Origin: Brevibacillus sp. SYP-B805
GTDB lineage: Bacteria; Bacillota; Bacilli; Brevibacillales; Brevibacillaceae
NCBI RefSeq assembly: GCF_011059135.1
Contig: NZ_JAALGD010000017.1
Span: 1-64,000, forward strand
Length of the DNA stretch: 64,000 nucleotides
Reading direction: 5' to 3'
The notes beneath the pieces were generated by a model. It did not search any database and was not told where the DNA came from. It saw only the letters and a list, made by a program, of their open reading frames with translations. The position numbers and the translations under genes are program-made. Shown here one piece after another: positions 61,857 through 64,000 of the stretch (the first letter of the stretch is position 1; each line of letters opens with the position of its first letter).

Positions 61857-63210
61857 GTCTCTTCACCTCATCCACCTGAAACATCGATTCGTCGATATCG
61901 ATTCCGAACACCCGCAAGCGCTCCAGGCATTGCGGGACAACGCCGGTCGACGTAAAGTACCCCAGCACTTCTCCCCGCTTGCCGATGCCGGTGCGCTGGA
62001 AGCGGAAGATCTCGTTGACCTCCACCTGTTTGTGCTTGGTCGTCACCACTTCGGAGATGGAGACCATTTTGCGCGTCCCGTCGGAAAGGCGCATCACCTG
62101 CACGATGACATCAAGGGCGCTGACGATATATTCGCGGATGACCGAAGACGGCAGGTCCATCCCGGCCATCACGACCATCCCCTCCAACCGGTTGAACGCA
62201 TCCTGGGGGGAGTTGGCGTGAACGGTGGTTATGGAACCCTCATGCCCTGTGTTCATCGCCTGCAGCATATCGAACGCTTCGGCGCCCCGCACCTCCCCGA
62301 CGATGATGCGGTCGGGCCGCATCCGGAGGGAGTTTTTCACCAGCTGGCGGATGGTGATCTCCCCTTTGCCTTCCATGTTGGGCGGGCGTGCTTCCAAGCC
62401 GACACAGTTGGGGCGGTCCAGCTTCAGCTCCGCCGAGTCTTCGATCGTGATCACCCGCTCGTAATGCGGAATGGCCCGGGCTACGGCATTGAGCAGCGTC
62501 GTCTTCCCGCTGCCGGTGCCGCCCGAAATGAGCACGTTCAGCTTCGCTTCGACGACCGCCTGCAGGAAGCGGGACATTGGCTCGTTGAACGATCCGAACC
62601 GCATCAGGTCTTCCATGGTGTAGGGATCTTTGCGGAATTTGCGGATGGAGACCAGCGTCCCGTTCAAGCTGATCGGCGGAATGACCGCGTTGACGCGGCT
62701 GCCGTCTTTCAAGCGGGCATCGACCATCGGGGAGCTTTCGTCGATCCGCCGGCCCAACGGCGCGACGATCCTGTCCACGATATGGCGCAGATGCTCTTCA
62801 TCGCGAAACTTCAAGTCCGTCAGTTCCAGACGGCCGTTTTTCTCGATGTACACTTCCTTGTGCCCGTTGATGGAAATCTCCGTAATCTCCGGATCGTTCA
62901 GCAGCGGCTCCAGGGGCCCCAGCCCCACGGACTCATTGATCAGGCGGGTGAGGAGCATCTCCTTTTCGTTTCGCGGGATGACGACCTTCTCTTCCGACAT
63001 ATATTGGGACACCAGCCGTTCGATCGCCTGGCGCATTTCTCCGGCGGACAGACTGGTCAGCCGCTCCAGATTGGTCTCCCGGAGCAGTCTGGCCTTGTAA
63101 TGCTCCGCCAGTTCGTCAATATACGGATTGAGATAGGAGGGGGCTGCCAGCGCGCGGGGACCGGGCTCCGGGTTGGCGTTGCCTGCTTGCTTGTGCCGAA
63201 ATAAGGCCAT
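61834..63210 (-). CDS. tadA: Tad/CpaF secretion ATPase TadA
   Basis: 458-residue cytoplasmic motor ATPase of the TadA/CpaF type. Walker A GGTGSGKT at 230-237, Asp box with TIEDSAEL near 255, Walker B region with Glu306 ([14 protein letters not shown]), His box [15 protein letters not shown] near 321. The N-terminal domain ([35 protein letters not shown]) is the usual all-alpha plus PAS-like region. It powers pilus assembly. It follows cpaE by 12 bases. Confidence 0.95.
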   Translation of the reverse strand: MALFRHKQAGNANPEPGPRALAAPSYLNPYIDELAEHYKARLLRETNLERLTSLSAGEMRQAIERLVSQYMSEEKVVIPRNEKEMLLTRLINESVGLGPLEPLLNDPEITEISINGHKEVYIEKNGRLELTDLKFRDEEHLRHIVDRIVAPLGRRIDESSPMVDARLKDGSRVNAVIPPISLNGTLVSIRKFRKDPYTMEDLMRFGSFNEPMSRFLQAVVEAKLNVLISGGTGSGKTTLLNAVARAIPHYERVITIEDSAELKLDRPNCVGLEARPPNMEGKGEITIRQLVKNSLRMRPDRIIVGEVRGAEAFDMLQAMNTGHEGSITTVHANSPQDAFNRLEGMVVMAGMDLPSSVIREYIVSALDVIVQVMRLSDGTRKMVSISEVVTTKHKQVEVNEIFRFQRTGIGKRGEVLGYFTSTGVVPQCLERLRVFGIDIDESMFQVDEVKRHEHLHTV

Positions 63211-63222
63211 CGTTCTTTCCTC

Positions 63223-64000
63223 CTAGGTCAATTTTGCGAGCACCCATTTGCGGATATCCTTCGCGGCGGGGGCCAGTTTCTTTTCGTTTGCTTCCTTTTG
63301 CAGCGGCATCCCTTGATTGACGGCAGCCTGGACGCCCCGGCGGTCCCGGCAGATCTCGGCCGCGATGGGCACCGCGATCAATCCCTTGATGTCGGCAGCC
63401 GACAATTCGCTCTCCCGGTCCACCTGATTGATCACCACCTCCAGCCGCCCGGTCGTGTCGATGCGCAGCCGCCGGAACAAATTTTCCACCAGCCGGTAGA
63501 TCTGCACCGACGGCGTATCCAGATTCATCACATAGTAAATCAGGTCCGATTCTTCCAGGGCCGTATAGGTAAGCTCGTTCATATGCGTCGGCAAATCCAC
63601 GATCACAAAGTCATAGCTGCGGCGGCTGGCCCGGATCAACCGGCTGACAAACTCTTCGGAGATGGTTTCGGCCGTCTCCGCGTCGCGCGGACTGAGCAGC
63701 ACTTCCAGCTTGGAATGAATCTCGCGCTGCACGACGTTGCGGATGTGGTTTTCGTTCATCTCATGCATGACGGGCAAAAGATCGGCCAGCGTCCGGTTGT
63801 GGTCGAGCGATAAAAAGGTTTCCACGCCGCCATACTGCAGATTCAGGTCAATCAGCAGCACGCGCGCGGTTGATTCCAGCTTCAAGGCTTGCGCAAAACC
63901 GGTCGCCAGCTGCGTGCGACCGCTTCCTCCCTTTCCGCTGTAAAAGGAATAGACTTTTCCCCTTCCGCGCACAAAGGCCTGACCGGAGACGGCGGTTCCC
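63223..64000 (-). CDS. cpaE: CpaE/TadZ-like MinD-family ATPase, partial
   Basis: The frame runs open to the window end, so the 5' part is outside; a GTG at 63972 would give 249 residues but has no clear ribosome-binding site, and in-frame codons continue upstream. The visible part is the ParA/MinD-like domain: GRGKVYSFYSGKGGSGRTQL, VLLIDLNLQYGGVETFLSLD, DFVIVDLPTHMNELT and VVINQVDRES. The P-loop reads KGGSGRT, with Arg where most members have the second Lys. CpaE/TadZ localises Tad machinery. An atypical receiver domain usually precedes it and is probably encoded beyond the edge. Confidence 0.85.
   Translation of the reverse strand, partial: GTAVSGQAFVRGRGKVYSFYSGKGGSGRTQLATGFAQALKLESTARVLLIDLNLQYGGVETFLSLDHNRTLADLLPVMHEMNENHIRNVVQREIHSKLEVLLSPRDAETAETISEEFVSRLIRASRRSYDFVIVDLPTHMNELTYTALEESDLIYYVMNLDTPSVQIYRLVENLFRRLRIDTTGRLEVVINQVDRESELSAADIKGLIAVPIAAEICRDRRGVQAAVNQGMPLQKEANEKKLAPAAKDIRKWVLAKLT

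Noticed and set aside
1-64000. tRNA or rRNA genes
   Set aside because: No tRNA T-arm/CCA pattern or rRNA core sequence was seen in the non-coding gaps. This was a reading by eye, not a covariance search.

Overview
The window reads as a chromosomal segment of a fairly GC-rich, probably thermophilic Bacillota of the Brevibacillus / Paenibacillaceae type. The grounds are strong Gram-positive ribosome-binding sites (GGAGG type), Bacillus-style gene sets (yerA/yerB/yerC/pcrB, the pur operon with the small PurL plus PurS plus PurQ, cssRS) and a Cas12b of the kind I recall from thermophilic Brevibacillus and Bacillus. The genus assignment is inference.

Layout. (1) 161-2316, minus strand: pcrB, yerC, yerB. 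(2) 2491-4610, plus: a CssRS-like two-component system. (3) 4650-6500: non-coding and phage-remnant DNA, a candidate structured RNA, and a secreted copper amine oxidase N-terminal-domain protein of lower GC. (4) 6735-13896, all minus: a complete type V-B CRISPR-Cas locus (cas12b, cas4-cas1 fusion, cas2, a tracrRNA with a visible promoter and 20-bp anti-repeat, and a 17-repeat array). (5) 14019-21822: a mixed accessory stretch with an ArsR-SRPBCC regulator and its tandem operators, a branched-chain amino acid binding lipoprotein, azlCD, an SH3-like lipoprotein, and a MocR regulator divergent from an APC permease. (6) 21843-26977, minus: livKHMGF transporter. (7) 27342-40747, mostly minus: yerA and the purine genes, split into purCSQLFMN and purHD. 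(8) 40996-46621: WG-repeat protein, EamA transporter, iron alcohol dehydrogenase, M29 aminopeptidase, and a broken flavin reductase-like gene. (9) 46758-64000, minus: a large Tad/Flp-type cluster (cpaE, tadA, tadB, tadC, flp, tadE, TadG-like) interrupted by three tandem VWA lipoproteins, a fourth VWA lipoprotein, two pentapeptide-repeat secreted proteins and three paralogous partner proteins.

How parts work together. The CRISPR locus has everything expected for adaptation (Cas4-Cas1, Cas2), guide maturation (tracrRNA) and RNA-guided DNA cleavage (Cas12b with an intact RuvC triad). The liv, azl and permease genes concentrate amino acid transport in one place. The purine genes encode PRPP-to-IMP steps except purE, purK and purB, which are not in the window; purC and purH have similar upstream elements that resemble PurR operators. 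The Tad cluster encodes a motor (TadA), platform (TadB/C), ATPase localiser (CpaE), pilin (Flp) and pseudopilin-like proteins, so the VWA lipoproteins and pentapeptide-repeat proteins beside it are likely surface or secreted partners.

The most interesting items are the complete V-B locus with its readable tracrRNA, a vestigial repeat overlapping the tracrRNA promoter, and a repeat-protein/partner two-gene cassette in the Tad island. The cassette occurs twice intact and once with only the 3' tail of the first gene left, a pattern resembling polymorphic effector/immunity loci. In B. subtilis yerA and yerB are neighbours; here they are separated by 25 kb that contains the CRISPR-Cas and transport genes, so this is a candidate insertion hot spot. 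No rRNA or tRNA genes were seen.
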